Source of the DNA: Bacteroidales bacterium
GTDB lineage: Bacteria > Bacteroidota > Bacteroidia > Bacteroidales > UBA932
NCBI GenBank assembly: GCA_017427885.1
Contig: JAFRRW010000015.1
Coordinates: 1 to 41,010, forward strand
Direction of reading: 5' to 3'
Length of the DNA stretch: 41,010 nucleotides
Shown here: piece after piece, positions 1 to 8,855 of the stretch
How the letters are laid out: each line of letters starts with the position of its first letter
Numbering within the stretch: position 1 is the stretch's first letter
Translations under genes and position numbers: made by a program
The notes under the pieces: model-generated
What the model saw: only the letters and a program-made list of their open reading frames with translations
Told to the model about the DNA's origin: nothing
Database searches by the model: none

Positions 1-162
1 ATGGCAAAGAAAGCAGTTGCGACATTTGCGGCGAAAGCCGGCGCCAAGACCATGGTCAGGTGCATCAAGATGGACCGCTCTCCCAAGACCGGCGCTTACG
101 TATTTACCGAGCAGCTCGTCGAGGAGGCGAAGGTTAAGGATTTCTTCGACGGCAAGAAATAA
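1..162 (+). CDS. DUF4295 family small basic protein
   Basis: This is a 53-residue lysine-rich protein starting MAKKAVATF and ending DFFDGKK. It matches the Bacteroidota-specific DUF4295 family by length, by the MAKKAVAT start, by a central SPKTGAY motif and by the VKDFF end. In this phylum the family usually sits directly after rpmB and rpmG (ribosomal proteins L28 and L33) and before ftsY; the downstream half of that arrangement is visible here. The function is unknown; a ribosome-associated role is only inferred from the neighbourhood and the basic composition. The window begins exactly at the ATG, so the upstream signals cannot be seen. A strong terminator follows. Confidence 0.9.
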   Translation: MAKKAVATFAAKAGAKTMVRCIKMDRSPKTGAYVFTEQLVEEAKVKDFFDGKK

Positions 163-181
163 TTGCCCGAACCTATACAGG

Positions 182-220
182 ACCTGCGAAGGGACATTCC
201 GTCCCCTCGCAGGTTTTTTT
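182..220 (+). terminator. Rho-independent terminator after DUF4295 gene
   Basis: ACCTGCGAAGGGAC (182-195) pairs with GTCCCCTCGCAGGT (201-214), with a 5-nt loop and a single A/C mismatch, followed by a run of T to 220. It separates the ribosomal-protein transcript from ftsY. Confidence 0.88.
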
Positions 221-237
221 ATGTATTCGTTTTTGTA

Positions 238-245
238 TATCTTTG
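238..245 (+). promoter_or_regulatory. ftsY promoter, -7 box
   Basis: TATCTTTG matches the Bacteroidota -7 consensus TAnnTTTG. A T-run stands at the -33 spacing in place of TTTG. The predicted start site is near 250, giving a leader of about 17 nt before the ftsY ATG at 267. The preceding terminator makes an independent promoter here necessary. Confidence 0.55.
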
Positions 246-266
246 TAGGATACAACAGCTATAGAT

Positions 267-1205
267 ATGGGTTTATTCGACAGGGGCGTAGCCAAGACCA
301 AGCAGAGTTTTTTCCAGAGGGTATCCCGGGCGGTCGCAGGACGGTCCAGGGTGGACGACGACGTCCTCGACGCGATGGAGGAGGCCCTGGTGGCCACCGA
401 TATGGGAGTTGACACCACCCTGAAGATCATAGACAACCTCCAGGACAGGGTGGAAAAGGACAAGTATATGTCCCTGGAGGAACTCGTGGAGATGCTCAGG
501 GAGGAGATAGGCAAGCTCCTGGACGAGAGCGGCACTGCCTCCGGGGCGCAGGAGCCCTTCGATTTCTCGAAGAAACCGTACGTAGTCCTCGTGGTCGGGG
601 TGAACGGAGTGGGGAAGACCACCACGATAGGGAAGATGGCCTCGATGCTCAAGGCCCGCGGGAAGAAGGTCATCATCGGTGCTGCCGACACTTTCAGGGC
701 CGCCGCCGTAGACCAGCTCCAGATTTGGGCCGACAGGGCCGGGGTGGAGATAGTCAAGCAGAAGATGGGCTCCGACCCGGCTTCCGTGGCCTACGACACC
801 GTGAGCGCCGCCGTGGCGAGGGACGCCGACGTCGTGCTCATAGACACCGCCGGCCGGCTCCACAACAGGGTGGACCTGATGAACGAGCTTACCAAGATCC
901 GCAACGTCATGCGCAAGGTAGTCCCCGACGCGCCCCATGACGTAATGCTCGTCCTTGACAGCACCACCGGGCAGAACGCCTTCCAGCAGACCAAGGAGTT
1001 CTCAAGGGCCACGGACGTCACCTCGCTTGCCGTCACCAAGCTGGACGGCTCCGCCAAGGGCGGCGTGGTGATAGGTATCGCCGACCAGTTCCGCATCCCC
1101 GTGAAATTCATCGGAATCGGGGAAGGCGTGGACGACCTCAAGGTGTTCGACAGGGATGAATACATAGACTCCCTGTTCTCCATTGAAGATTTGAAAAAGA
1201 AATAA
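267..1205 (+). CDS. ftsY: Signal recognition particle receptor FtsY
   Basis: FtsY is the membrane-associated SRP receptor GTPase that docks ribosome-SRP complexes to the Sec translocon. The 312 residues correspond to the NG core only: a four-helix N domain (about 1-95) and a G domain (about 100-310). G motifs visible are the P-loop GVNGVGKT (111-118), DTAGR (193-197) and TKLDG (257-261). The SRP-GTPase insertion contains the conserved DTFRAAAVDQ (141-150). There is no long acidic A domain as in Escherichia coli, which is common outside Gammaproteobacteria; membrane binding would rely on the amphipathic N-terminal start MGLFDRGVAKTK. It is probably co-transcribed with pheT, 12 nt downstream. 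Confidence 0.97.
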   Translation: MGLFDRGVAKTKQSFFQRVSRAVAGRSRVDDDVLDAMEEALVATDMGVDTTLKIIDNLQDRVEKDKYMSLEELVEMLREEIGKLLDESGTASGAQEPFDFSKKPYVVLVVGVNGVGKTTTIGKMASMLKARGKKVIIGAADTFRAAAVDQLQIWADRAGVEIVKQKMGSDPASVAYDTVSAAVARDADVVLIDTAGRLHNRVDLMNELTKIRNVMRKVVPDAPHDVMLVLDSTTGQNAFQQTKEFSRATDVTSLAVTKLDGSAKGGVVIGIADQFRIPVKFIGIGEGVDDLKVFDRDEYIDSLFSIEDLKKK

Positions 1206-1217
1206 AAATAAACATAT

Positions 1218-3662
1218 ATGAAACTCTCTTACAATTGGTTGAAGGATTATCTCAAGACCGACCTCACTCCCTCCCAGGTCGCGGAGGCGATGACATCCAT
1301 AGGAATAGAGGTCGATTCCCTCGAGGAGCAGGACAGCATCCCCGGAGGACTTGAAGGCGTTGTGGTGGCGAAGGTTCTCGAATGCGAACCCCATCCCGAT
1401 TCGGACCACCTGCACATTACTAAGGTGGACGACGGCAGGGGAGAGGCCCTGACCGTAGTGTGCGGGGCTCCCAACGTAGCCGCCGGACAGAAGGTGCTCT
1501 TTGCAAGGATTGGGACCGTCCTGCCCGGAGATTTCAAGATAAAGAAATCCAAGATCAGGGGAGTGGAGTCCTTCGGAATGATCTGCGCCGAGGACGAACT
1601 GGGCATAGGAACTTCCCACGAGGGGATAATGGTCCTCGAGGACGGGGCCGTGGTAGGCACTCCCGCCAAGGAGTATCTCCACCTTGAGACCGAGGCCGTC
1701 ATTGAATATGAGATTACGGCGAACAGGATCGACGCCGCCTCACACATCGGTGTGGCCAGGGACCTGTACGCCTACCTTAAACTCAGGGACCTTCCCTGCG
1801 AACTCAAATATCCAGACGTGTCCCTCTACTGCGACGGAGGAGAAGGGGAAGCCCTCCCGGTCGAAGTGCAGGATGCCACGGCGTCTCCCCGGTACACCGG
1901 CACCACGATCGAGGGCGTGAAGGTGGCCCCTTCCCCCGAATGGCTCCAGAAGCGGCTCATTGCCATCGGCCTCAAGCCCATCAACAACATCGTGGACATC
2001 TCCAATTTCGTGCTCTTCGAGCTCGGACAGCCGCTCCACACCTTCGACGCGGACAAGATCGCCGGTGGCAAGGTCATCGTGAGAAGGGCGGCCGAAGGAG
2101 AGAAACTCAAGACTCTCGACGGGATCGAGAGGTCCCTTTCGGCGAATGACATCGTCATAGCCGACGCTAACGGCCCGATGTGCCTCGGCGGAGTGTTCGG
2201 AGGCGAGGATTCAGGAGTGTCCGATTCTACGGTCAACATCCTCCTCGAGAGCGCTTATTTCGATCCGGGTTCCATCCGCAAGACGTCAAAGAAGCACCAG
2301 CTCCAGACCGACGCCTCCTTCCACAACGAGCGCGGAGGGGATCCCCTCGTGACCGTCTATGCCGCCAAGAGGGCCGCCGACCTGATCGTCAGGACGGCCG
2401 GAGGCCGCGTCGTCGGCAAGATGCAGGAGTTCTGCCCTAATCTCTACAAGGAGAGGGAGATCGACCTCGATTACGACCGTATAGAGGAATTCATCGGCAA
2501 GAAGATAGGCCACGATACCATCGAAAAGATCCTTGAATGTCTCGGCTACGGTTTCGTGGAGAAGAGGGAAGGCGGAGCCAGGGTGGCCGCCCCTTCCTAT
2601 ATGGTCGATGTCACCAGGGAGTGCGACGTCGTCGAGGAAATTCTCAGGATATACGGCTACAACAACATCGACCTTCCCAGACATATGAAGATGTCGGTGA
2701 ACGCCACTCCGAGCCCCGAGCCCGAGGCTATCCGCAACAGCATATCCAACTTCCTCGCCTCCAACGGCTTCGTCGAGACGATGAACAATTCCCTCACCAG
2801 GGCCGACTACTATTCTTCCCTGTCCACTTTCCCGGCCGAAGCGTGCGTGAAGATAGTGAATCCGCTTTCCAACGACCTTAACGTCCTGAGGCAGACATTG
2901 GTCCTCAGCGGCCTGGAGGTCGTGTCCTACAATATCAACCGCCAGAGGCGGACGATGAAGACCTTCGAGTACGGATCCGTTTATCGGAGACTTCCCGAAG
3001 GTGACGGCACCATTCTCTCTTCTTATGAAGAGCATCAGGCCTTCTGCCTCATCACCACCGGTCCCGGCGAAAAGTCCTGGACGGGAGAACCGAAGAAGAG
3101 CAGTTTCTTCCAGCTCAAGGGTGTCCTTGAACTCCTCATCCGGCGCTATGGCGGAGACATCTACCAGATGGAACTCTCTTCAGCTCCGGAAGACATCTTC
3201 TCCGAGGGACAGACCTACACCCTGCCCGGACGCGGGGGCGTCCTGGCGGTGATGGGTACCGTAAACCCCGTCCTCGCCCGCAAGTTCGACATCAGGCAGC
3301 CCGTGTTCGCGGCGGAAATCTCCTGGCCGGCCCTCTTTGAACTCGTGCGCCGCGACAAGGTGACGTTCAAGGAGATGCCCCGCTTCCCCGAAGTCCGCAG
3401 GGACCTCGCCCTCCTTCTCGACGAGGGCGTGCGTTATTCGGACCTCAGGAAGAGCGCCTTCAAGGCTGCCAGGAAGATCCTGCGCGAGGTTTCCCTCTTC
3501 GACGTCTACAGGGGCGACAAGATTCCCGAAGGGAAGAAACAGTATGCCCTCGGCTTCGTTCTCCAGGATCTGGACAAGACCCTTCAGGACGCAGATGTCG
3601 AGAACGTGATGAACAGGATCCTGAATACCTTCACCACCGAATTCGGAGCCGAACTGAGATGA
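1218..3662 (+). CDS. pheT: Phenylalanine--tRNA ligase beta subunit
   Basis: This is the beta chain of the alpha2-beta2 phenylalanyl-tRNA synthetase, which charges tRNA-Phe in the cytoplasm. The 814 residues are the full family length. Domains in order are the EMAP/OB-fold tRNA-binding domain (about 40-150, with the HPDSDHLHIT motif), the B3/B4 editing region (about 210-390), B5 (about 405-480), the inactive synthetase-like core, and a C-terminal ferredoxin-fold anticodon-binding domain (about 720-814) beginning near MPRFPEVRRDLAL. pheS is not in the window. The stop overlaps the start of the DUF4296 gene by 4 nt (ATGA), indicating translational coupling. Confidence 0.97.
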   Translation: MKLSYNWLKDYLKTDLTPSQVAEAMTSIGIEVDSLEEQDSIPGGLEGVVVAKVLECEPHPDSDHLHITKVDDGRGEALTVVCGAPNVAAGQKVLFARIGTVLPGDFKIKKSKIRGVESFGMICAEDELGIGTSHEGIMVLEDGAVVGTPAKEYLHLETEAVIEYEITANRIDAASHIGVARDLYAYLKLRDLPCELKYPDVSLYCDGGEGEALPVEVQDATASPRYTGTTIEGVKVAPSPEWLQKRLIAIGLKPINNIVDISNFVLFELGQPLHTFDADKIAGGKVIVRRAAEGEKLKTLDGIERSLSANDIVIADANGPMCLGGVFGGEDSGVSDSTVNILLESAYFDPGSIRKTSKKHQLQTDASFHNERGGDPLVTVYAAKRAADLIVRTAGGRVVGKMQEFCPNLYKEREIDLDYDRIEEFIGKKIGHDTIEKILECLGYGFVEKREGGARVAAPSYMVDVTRECDVVEEILRIYGYNNIDLPRHMKMSVNATPSPEPEAIRNSISNFLASNGFVETMNNSLTRADYYSSLSTFPAEACVKIVNPLSNDLNVLRQTLVLSGLEVVSYNINRQRRTMKTFEYGSVYRRLPEGDGTILSSYEEHQAFCLITTGPGEKSWTGEPKKSSFFQLKGVLELLIRRYGGDIYQMELSSAPEDIFSEGQTYTLPGRGGVLAVMGTVNPVLARKFDIRQPVFAAEISWPALFELVRRDKVTFKEMPRFPEVRRDLALLLDEGVRYSDLRKSAFKAARKILREVSLFDVYRGDKIPEGKKQYALGFVLQDLDKTLQDADVENVMNRILNTFTTEFGAELR

Positions 3663-4273
3663 GACGTTCCCCTATCCTCGCAGCGTTGGTCCTCGCAATC
3701 GCCCTGTCCTGCTCCAGCGGGCCCAAGGTGATTCCGAGGAGGGACATGCGCAGGATATATGAGGAGATGTTCTTGAGAGACAAGTGGCTGAGCATCAATA
3801 AAATGTATGGAGCTGCCGATACTACATTGGTTTACGACCCCATTTTCGGGAAGTACGGGTACACCTATGAGGATTACTACCATACGGTGTTAAAGTATCT
3901 GGATGCTCCGGACAAGTTCGACAAACTCGCAGGACGGATACATAACGACATCGAGAAAATGAAGAAGGCTATCGTCGCCAGGAATGCCGAGTTGTTGAAT
4001 GAAGAGCACCGGATAGAGGAGATGAAAGCCCCGGAATCCGGTTTCCCCAGGTATTACGGGAAGGATTTCTCCGGGGTGAGGACGGATACGCTCGTTTTTG
4101 AAAAGGATACCCTGAAGGGGGTGGATTTCCTGTCTCCCGTGCCTTGGCCGCCTGTGAGGAGTTTCGACACGGTCGCCGTCAGCAAATCGAAGGAATGGGA
4201 TTTCTTCCCGGTCGACGTGCCTGCTCCTGAAATGCTCAGGGAAAAGTTGAAAGAAATTGAGAAGGACAGATGA
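3659..4273 (+). CDS. DUF4296 lipoprotein
   Basis: This is a 204-residue protein with a short hydrophobic signal and a lipobox-like LSCSS near residue 18, so it is predicted to be a lipid-anchored envelope protein. Residues about 25-105 fit the DUF4296 domain: an IPRRDMRRIYEEMFL helix, a segment ending YDPIFGKYGYTYEDYYHT, then a charged helix. The domain is largely confined to Bacteroidota and has no known biochemical function. The C-terminal third is rich in FDT/PVPWPP-type sequence and does not resemble anything I recognise. It overlaps pheT and the following amidohydrolase gene by 4 nt each, so the three are almost certainly one transcript. Confidence 0.85.
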   Translation: MRRSPILAALVLAIALSCSSGPKVIPRRDMRRIYEEMFLRDKWLSINKMYGAADTTLVYDPIFGKYGYTYEDYYHTVLKYLDAPDKFDKLAGRIHNDIEKMKKAIVARNAELLNEEHRIEEMKAPESGFPRYYGKDFSGVRTDTLVFEKDTLKGVDFLSPVPWPPVRSFDTVAVSKSKEWDFFPVDVPAPEMLREKLKEIEKDR

Positions 4274-5457
4274 GAAGGGTGGCCGCCTCATATCTCTGCA
4301 CCGTATCCTCGGCGACTCTGTTGAGGAATGCCTATGTGGAATATTCCGACGACGGCACGATAACGTCCGTCGGCCTTTGTGACGACATATCTTCCGAAGA
4401 GAACTTCATCGAGGGAATGGTGGTTCCGGGTTTTGTCAATTCCCACTGCCACGTGGAACTCTCATATATGCTCGGCCTTTTCAGGAGGGGCACCGGAATG
4501 GCCGGATTCATCGACCAGATCAACTCCCTGAGGGACACAGGAACCCGGGAGGAGAGGATGGCGGCCATCCGTGCAAGGATGAAGGATATGTGGAATTCCG
4601 GAGTAAGCGCGATGGCCGACATCAGCAATTGCAGTGAATCATTCGCTGCCAAGGCCTCTTCTCCGATGTACGTGAGGACGTTCCTCGAGGTCTTCGGAAC
4701 CAGGAAAGAAGACTGCCCTTCAATTATTTCCGACGTCCTGAAACTGAAGGAAGAGGCGGAAGGACTTGGCCTCGACGCGGCCCCGACCCCCCACGCCTGC
4801 TATACCATGAGTCCCGAACTGATTACCGCCTCGAGCGCCGAGGGACTCAGGTCCGGCTTCCTTTCCTACCACAGCGAGGAGAGCCCGGAAGAGGAGGAAA
4901 TGCTCATCAGCGGAAGCGGCCCTATGTATGAGAACCGTGTCCGCTGCGGGCTCGAAACCCCTCCTGTCACGGGAAAGTCCTCCCTCCTGTATTTCCTCGA
5001 CCGTCTCCGTGAGGTCCATCCGGCGCCTTTCGGCGAACATATCCTGCTCGTCCACGAGGTCTGCCTGGACCAGGAAGGTATCGATGCCGTGAAGGAGATG
5101 ATGGATCATCCCTTCATAGCCCTCTGCCCCAAGTCCAACATATTCATCCACAACGCCCTGCCTCCGGTGGAACTGATGAGGCGAAGCGGCATCCGCCTGA
5201 CCATAGGCACGGATTCCCTATCCAGCAACGACGACCTCGACATGGTGTCGGAGATGTTCTGCCTCCAGGAGAATTTCCCGCAGGTCCCCCTGGGAGAAAT
5301 CGTGGAATGGGCCACTCTGGGAGGGGCGGAATTCCTTGGAAAAGAAGACGTACTGGGCACCATCGAACCGGGGAAAAGGCCTGGTCTGGTGGCCATAGAC
5401 CATATATCCCCCTCCGGGGCCCTCACCACTGCAAGCCGTTCACGCAGAATCGTTTGA
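4270..5457 (+). CDS. Amidohydrolase-family protein (TRZ/ATZ/SsnA-like)
   Basis: This 395-residue cytoplasmic metal-dependent hydrolase belongs to the amidohydrolase superfamily. Visible active-site elements are HCH at 59-61 (the HxH metal ligands after VVPGFVNSH), H201 with E204 in the HSEES segment, H262 in LLVHEV, and D315 in the TIGTDS motif. The C-terminal GTIEPGKRPGLVAID matches the composite beta-sandwich end common to chlorohydrolases and deaminases. The substrate cannot be told from sequence; cytosine, guanine, aminofutalosine or S-adenosylhomocysteine deaminase-like activities are all possible in this family. It overlaps the DUF4296 gene by 4 nt and is followed after 5 nt by a radical SAM gene. 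Confidence 0.85.
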   Translation: MRRVAASYLCTVSSATLLRNAYVEYSDDGTITSVGLCDDISSEENFIEGMVVPGFVNSHCHVELSYMLGLFRRGTGMAGFIDQINSLRDTGTREERMAAIRARMKDMWNSGVSAMADISNCSESFAAKASSPMYVRTFLEVFGTRKEDCPSIISDVLKLKEEAEGLGLDAAPTPHACYTMSPELITASSAEGLRSGFLSYHSEESPEEEEMLISGSGPMYENRVRCGLETPPVTGKSSLLYFLDRLREVHPAPFGEHILLVHEVCLDQEGIDAVKEMMDHPFIALCPKSNIFIHNALPPVELMRRSGIRLTIGTDSLSSNDDLDMVSEMFCLQENFPQVPLGEIVEWATLGGAEFLGKEDVLGTIEPGKRPGLVAIDHISPSGALTTASRSRRIV

Positions 5458-5462
5458 AGCCT

Positions 5463-6218
5463 ATGATGAGAGAAGATATAGTTTTCGGTCCCATTCACAG
5501 CCGCAGGCTCGGACATTCCCTCGGCATAAACCTCCTGCCCAGGAACGGGAAACTGTGCAATTTCGACTGCATCTACTGCGAGTGCGGATGGAACCGGGAT
5601 GGACGGGGTGACAGGGCCCTTCCTTCGGCCAGGGACCTGGAAGACGCCCTTGCCGCCAAACTCCGCGAATGTGCGGAAGCCGGGGTTCCGATAGACTCCA
5701 TAACCTTCTCCGGCGACGGCGAACCCACCCTTAATCCCGATTTCCCGGAAATCATCGACATCACCGTCGCCCTAAGGGACCGCTGGTATCCCGAAGCCAG
5801 GATATCTGTGCTTTCCAATGCCACGATGGCCTGGAAGGATGAGGTGTTCGACGCCCTGAGGAAGGTGGACAATCCTATTATGAAACTGGACGCCCCTACG
5901 GACGCCCTCTGTGCTAAGATAAACAGGCCGTCGCCTTCATATCACGTCGGGGATGTGGTGGACAGCCTGATGAGGTTCGAAGGTGATTTCATCCTCCAGA
6001 CGATGTTCCTGAAGTGCGCTGACTTCGATTCCTCGTCTCCTGAGGTGCTTCAGGGGTGGATGGATCTGGTGAGGAAGCTGAGGCCCAGGGAGATAATGGT
6101 ATATACTCTCGACCGGCCGGCGCCGATGCAGGGATTGGAAAAATTCACCGTCGAGGAGATGGCGGCCCTCGTGAAACCCCTTTCCGACGAAGGATTCAAC
6201 ATACAGATAAGAGGATAA
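5463..6218 (+). CDS. Radical SAM protein
   Basis: This 251-residue radical S-adenosylmethionine enzyme has the [4Fe-4S] motif CxxxCxxC at C32, C36 and C39 (CNFDCIYC), with two further cysteine-region residues CECGW beyond. The N-terminal FGPIHSRRLGHSLGINLLP segment and FSGDGEPTLNPDF motif are typical of the COG0731-like stand-alone family, which is widespread in Bacteroidota and has no firm assignment. I chose the ATG at 5463 because the frame upstream overlaps the amidohydrolase gene and contains no family sequence. The tandem ATG at 5466 is an equally possible start. Confidence in fold is high, in reaction low. Confidence 0.88.
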   Translation: MMREDIVFGPIHSRRLGHSLGINLLPRNGKLCNFDCIYCECGWNRDGRGDRALPSARDLEDALAAKLRECAEAGVPIDSITFSGDGEPTLNPDFPEIIDITVALRDRWYPEARISVLSNATMAWKDEVFDALRKVDNPIMKLDAPTDALCAKINRPSPSYHVGDVVDSLMRFEGDFILQTMFLKCADFDSSSPEVLQGWMDLVRKLRPREIMVYTLDRPAPMQGLEKFTVEEMAALVKPLSDEGFNIQIRG

Positions 6219-6234
6219 ACAAATACTATATCAT

Positions 6235-7128
6235 ATGTCAGCCTTATACGAAAAATATGGTTATATCCCTGACGAACAGGGTATCAGCCGAAAGATCGAG
6301 ATTCTCTCCAAGAATGTCGAGAACGTGATTTCCCCCAAGGTCCTGAAGCAGTGCTTCTCATTCATGGACATCACCACCCTCCGTACGAACGATACTCCGG
6401 AAAGCGTGGGCAAACTGGTCGCCAAGGTGAACGCCCTGAGGACGGAGTACCCTTCCTACCCTTCTCCGGCATCAATCTGCGTCTATCCCAATTTCGCCTC
6501 CCTGGTCAGGGACCGCAGGGCCGATCCCGCCCTTCACGTGACTACCGTGGCGAGTTGTTTCCCTTCGGCCCAGAGTTTCCCCGAAGTGAAGGTGAGGGAG
6601 TGTGAACTGGCCGTGGAGAACGGGGCCGACGAGGTAGATATCGTACTGGCCCTCAATTCTTTCCTTTCAGGTGACTATGATTCCGCGCGCTCCGAGATAC
6701 ACCAGATGCGTCAGGCAATTGACGGAGCCGCAAAGAAGGCCGGACGCCCCGTCACCCTGAAGGTCATCCTTGAGACGGGCCTTCTCGTCAGCCCCCAGAG
6801 GATAGCGGACGCCTCCTTCCTCGCGATGGAAGAGGGGGCCGACTTCATCAAGACCTCCACAGGAAAGGTGGACGTGAACGCCACCCCGGCCGCTGCCGTC
6901 GTGATGTGCGAATGCATCGCCCGCTTCTATGAGAAGACCGGCAGGAAAGTCGGATTCAAGGCAGCCGGAGGCATTTCGAATGCGATGGACGCTGTCGGCT
7001 ACTACTCCATCGTATCCTCCATCCTGGGTGCGGAATGGATCGACAGGAGCCTGTTCCGTTTCGGAGTTAGCCGCCTTGCCAACAGCATCCTTTCCTACGT
7101 GGAGCAGAAGACGGTCACATTCTTCTAG
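6235..7128 (+). CDS. deoC: Deoxyribose-phosphate aldolase
   Basis: DeoC cleaves 2-deoxyribose 5-phosphate to acetaldehyde and glyceraldehyde 3-phosphate in deoxynucleoside salvage. The 297-residue TIM barrel carries the Schiff-base lysine K206 in FIKTSTGK and the second conserved lysine K242 in VGFKAAGGI, together with the ENGADEVDIVL strand. It is longer than the E. coli enzyme by an N-terminal extension, as usual for Bacteroidota DeoC. It lies 16 nt after the radical SAM gene with no visible promoter and is followed by a hairpin, so it is probably the last gene of the ftsY-pheT transcript. Confidence 0.96.
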   Translation: MSALYEKYGYIPDEQGISRKIEILSKNVENVISPKVLKQCFSFMDITTLRTNDTPESVGKLVAKVNALRTEYPSYPSPASICVYPNFASLVRDRRADPALHVTTVASCFPSAQSFPEVKVRECELAVENGADEVDIVLALNSFLSGDYDSARSEIHQMRQAIDGAAKKAGRPVTLKVILETGLLVSPQRIADASFLAMEEGADFIKTSTGKVDVNATPAAAVVMCECIARFYEKTGRKVGFKAAGGISNAMDAVGYYSIVSSILGAEWIDRSLFRFGVSRLANSILSYVEQKTVTFF

Positions 7129-7161
7129 CATTTTCTCCGTTTTTCGGGTTCTCAGTTGACT

Positions 7162-7197
7162 GAAACCGGCTTCCCGGCCCTCCCGGAAGCCGGTTTC
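7162..7197 (+). terminator. Hairpin terminator after deoC
   Basis: GAAACCGGCTTCC (7162-7174) pairs perfectly with GGAAGCCGGTTTC (7185-7197) over 13 bp with a 10-nt loop. The trailing T content is modest (TACATTTAT), so termination may be less efficient than after the other genes. Confidence 0.75.
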
Positions 7198-7240
7198 TAC
7201 ATTTATCCGTGTTCATTTTTTCCACACGGATAAGCTTCCC

Positions 7241-7248
7241 TACCTTTG
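7241..7248 (+). promoter_or_regulatory. Promoter -7 box of the HExxH lipoprotein operon
   Basis: TACCTTTG matches TAnnTTTG exactly, with a T-run at the -33 spacing. The expected transcription start falls around 7252-7256, only a few bases before the ATG at 7258 and about 12 before a second in-frame ATG at 7267. Confidence 0.65.
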
Positions 7249-7257
7249 CACCAAACT

Positions 7258-8847
7258 ATGAAAAACATGAAAAGACATCATTATCTTCTGTCTCTCCTTG
7301 TCATCCTTGCCTGCGGGTGCACGGACGAGCCGTTTTACGAGGACCCCTACGGGGACGGGGTCTCATCTGTCGACCTTGTCGGCCACGAGGAGATCATCCT
7401 TGGTGAGAAACTCGAGGACCCCTATTCTGTAAAGAACATTACGAAGGCCCTGGCCAACCTGTATCCTACGAAGGGCGATTATCTTGACATCAACCCTACG
7501 AACGTCTATGTGCGTTTTCTCCCCAAAAACGATGAACAGTACAAGGCCCTCGTCGACGCCGGGCTGGAACTGATCGACCATCCGGTGGATTATGCCATAG
7601 TACAGGAAGGGGACTATTATCATGATCCGGAAATCGGGGAAGACAGCATAACCTGGCAGTATACCGTGGTGCCTTCGGGTACCAGATTTCCCGAAGGGAT
7701 AAGGTATGAGGTCCTGGACGACTGCTACATTCCCAACGAGGATGACACCAAGGGGGCGGACGGGATAGACTGGAGCGCCGTGGAGAAGGAGGCGTTCAGG
7801 ATCACCGGCAACGAGGCCCTCTACCTTCTTCCCACGAAGGGGACCAAGATGCATCCCGAGGGAAGGATAACCATCGAGGACGACAGGGCCAACGGAGGCA
7901 AGCCCTTCGGGGTGGCGGGCGTCAAGGTGTCCTGCAACACCTTCGTGAAGTTCTCTTCGGCATATACCGACCGCGACGGCTACTACAGCATCCCCAAGTC
8001 CTATTCCTCCAAGGTGCGTTACCGTCTGGTGTTCAAGAACAAGAAAGGTTTCGCCATAGGGTTCAACATGATCCTTATTCCGGCCTCGATGTCCACGATG
8101 GGCAGGGGAACGCCCGAAGGGGTCAGCCTGAACGTGACCAGGGAATCGGAGGGGAAGCTGTTCCGCCGCTGCGTCGTAAACAACGCCGGCTATGACTATT
8201 TTGAACGGTGCGGTGAGAATGACATGGACATCGACGCCCCTCCTTCCGGCCTCAGAATTTGGATATTCAAGCCGCTAAAGGTGTCCAGCGCCGTAATGAT
8301 CCATCACGGTGCCATTCTTTCGGATTCCCTGATACAGGGCCTCCTGGGTGAATACGGCCCCCTTGCTCAGATATTCCTCCCGGACATCACCATCGGGGCG
8401 AAAGAAGCCGAAGACTATGCTTCCCTTTATGCCCTGACCGTCCACGAATTTGCTCACGCAAGCCATTTTGCGAAGGTCGGGACGGACTACTGGAACCATT
8501 TCATAAAGTATATGGTGGAGTCTTTCATAGCTTCCGGAGGGGTCACCTACGGGAATGGTAAGGAGGAAGACGCCGGTTATTGCGAAGTGGGGGAGATGTG
8601 GGCCTATTTCCTCGAGTCTGTGATGTATCAGGAAAGATACGGCGGGAGCGCCCCATCGTTCGGAACTTCCTGGTGGTTCTCTCCCCAGATTTTCCATTAT
8701 CTCTTCGAGAGAGGTTTTACCCGGTCGGAAATATTCGCGGCCCTTACCCCGGAAGTCCACTCGAAAAGCTCCCTTCACGAGAGCCTCGTGAAACTCTATC
8801 CGGACAGGAAGACCACCATAGACCAGGTGTTTTCGAGATATAATTGA
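7258..8847 (+). CDS. Putative zinc-metallopeptidase lipoprotein (HExxH)
   Basis: This 529-residue predicted lipoprotein has a hydrophobic signal ending in LACGC (lipobox) and an acidic stretch after the cysteine, a feature associated with surface export in Bacteroidota. Residues about 210-265 look like a carboxypeptidase regulatory-type beta-sandwich (GVAGVKVSC then TDRDGYYSIP). The C-terminal part holds H396-E-F-A-H400, the HExxH zinc motif, followed by a candidate third ligand E443 or E446 in the segment before MWAYFLES. This suggests a gluzincin-like peptidase, but I do not recognise the exact family and activity is unproven. It heads an operon with a DUF3575 protein and a FimB/Mfa2-like protein. 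ATG 7267 (MKRHHYLL) is an alternative start. Confidence 0.8.
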   Translation: MKNMKRHHYLLSLLVILACGCTDEPFYEDPYGDGVSSVDLVGHEEIILGEKLEDPYSVKNITKALANLYPTKGDYLDINPTNVYVRFLPKNDEQYKALVDAGLELIDHPVDYAIVQEGDYYHDPEIGEDSITWQYTVVPSGTRFPEGIRYEVLDDCYIPNEDDTKGADGIDWSAVEKEAFRITGNEALYLLPTKGTKMHPEGRITIEDDRANGGKPFGVAGVKVSCNTFVKFSSAYTDRDGYYSIPKSYSSKVRYRLVFKNKKGFAIGFNMILIPASMSTMGRGTPEGVSLNVTRESEGKLFRRCVVNNAGYDYFERCGENDMDIDAPPSGLRIWIFKPLKVSSAVMIHHGAILSDSLIQGLLGEYGPLAQIFLPDITIGAKEAEDYASLYALTVHEFAHASHFAKVGTDYWNHFIKYMVESFIASGGVTYGNGKEEDAGYCEVGEMWAYFLESVMYQERYGGSAPSFGTSWWFSPQIFHYLFERGFTRSEIFAALTPEVHSKSSLHESLVKLYPDRKTTIDQVFSRYN

Positions 8848-8855
8848 TCAAGGAT

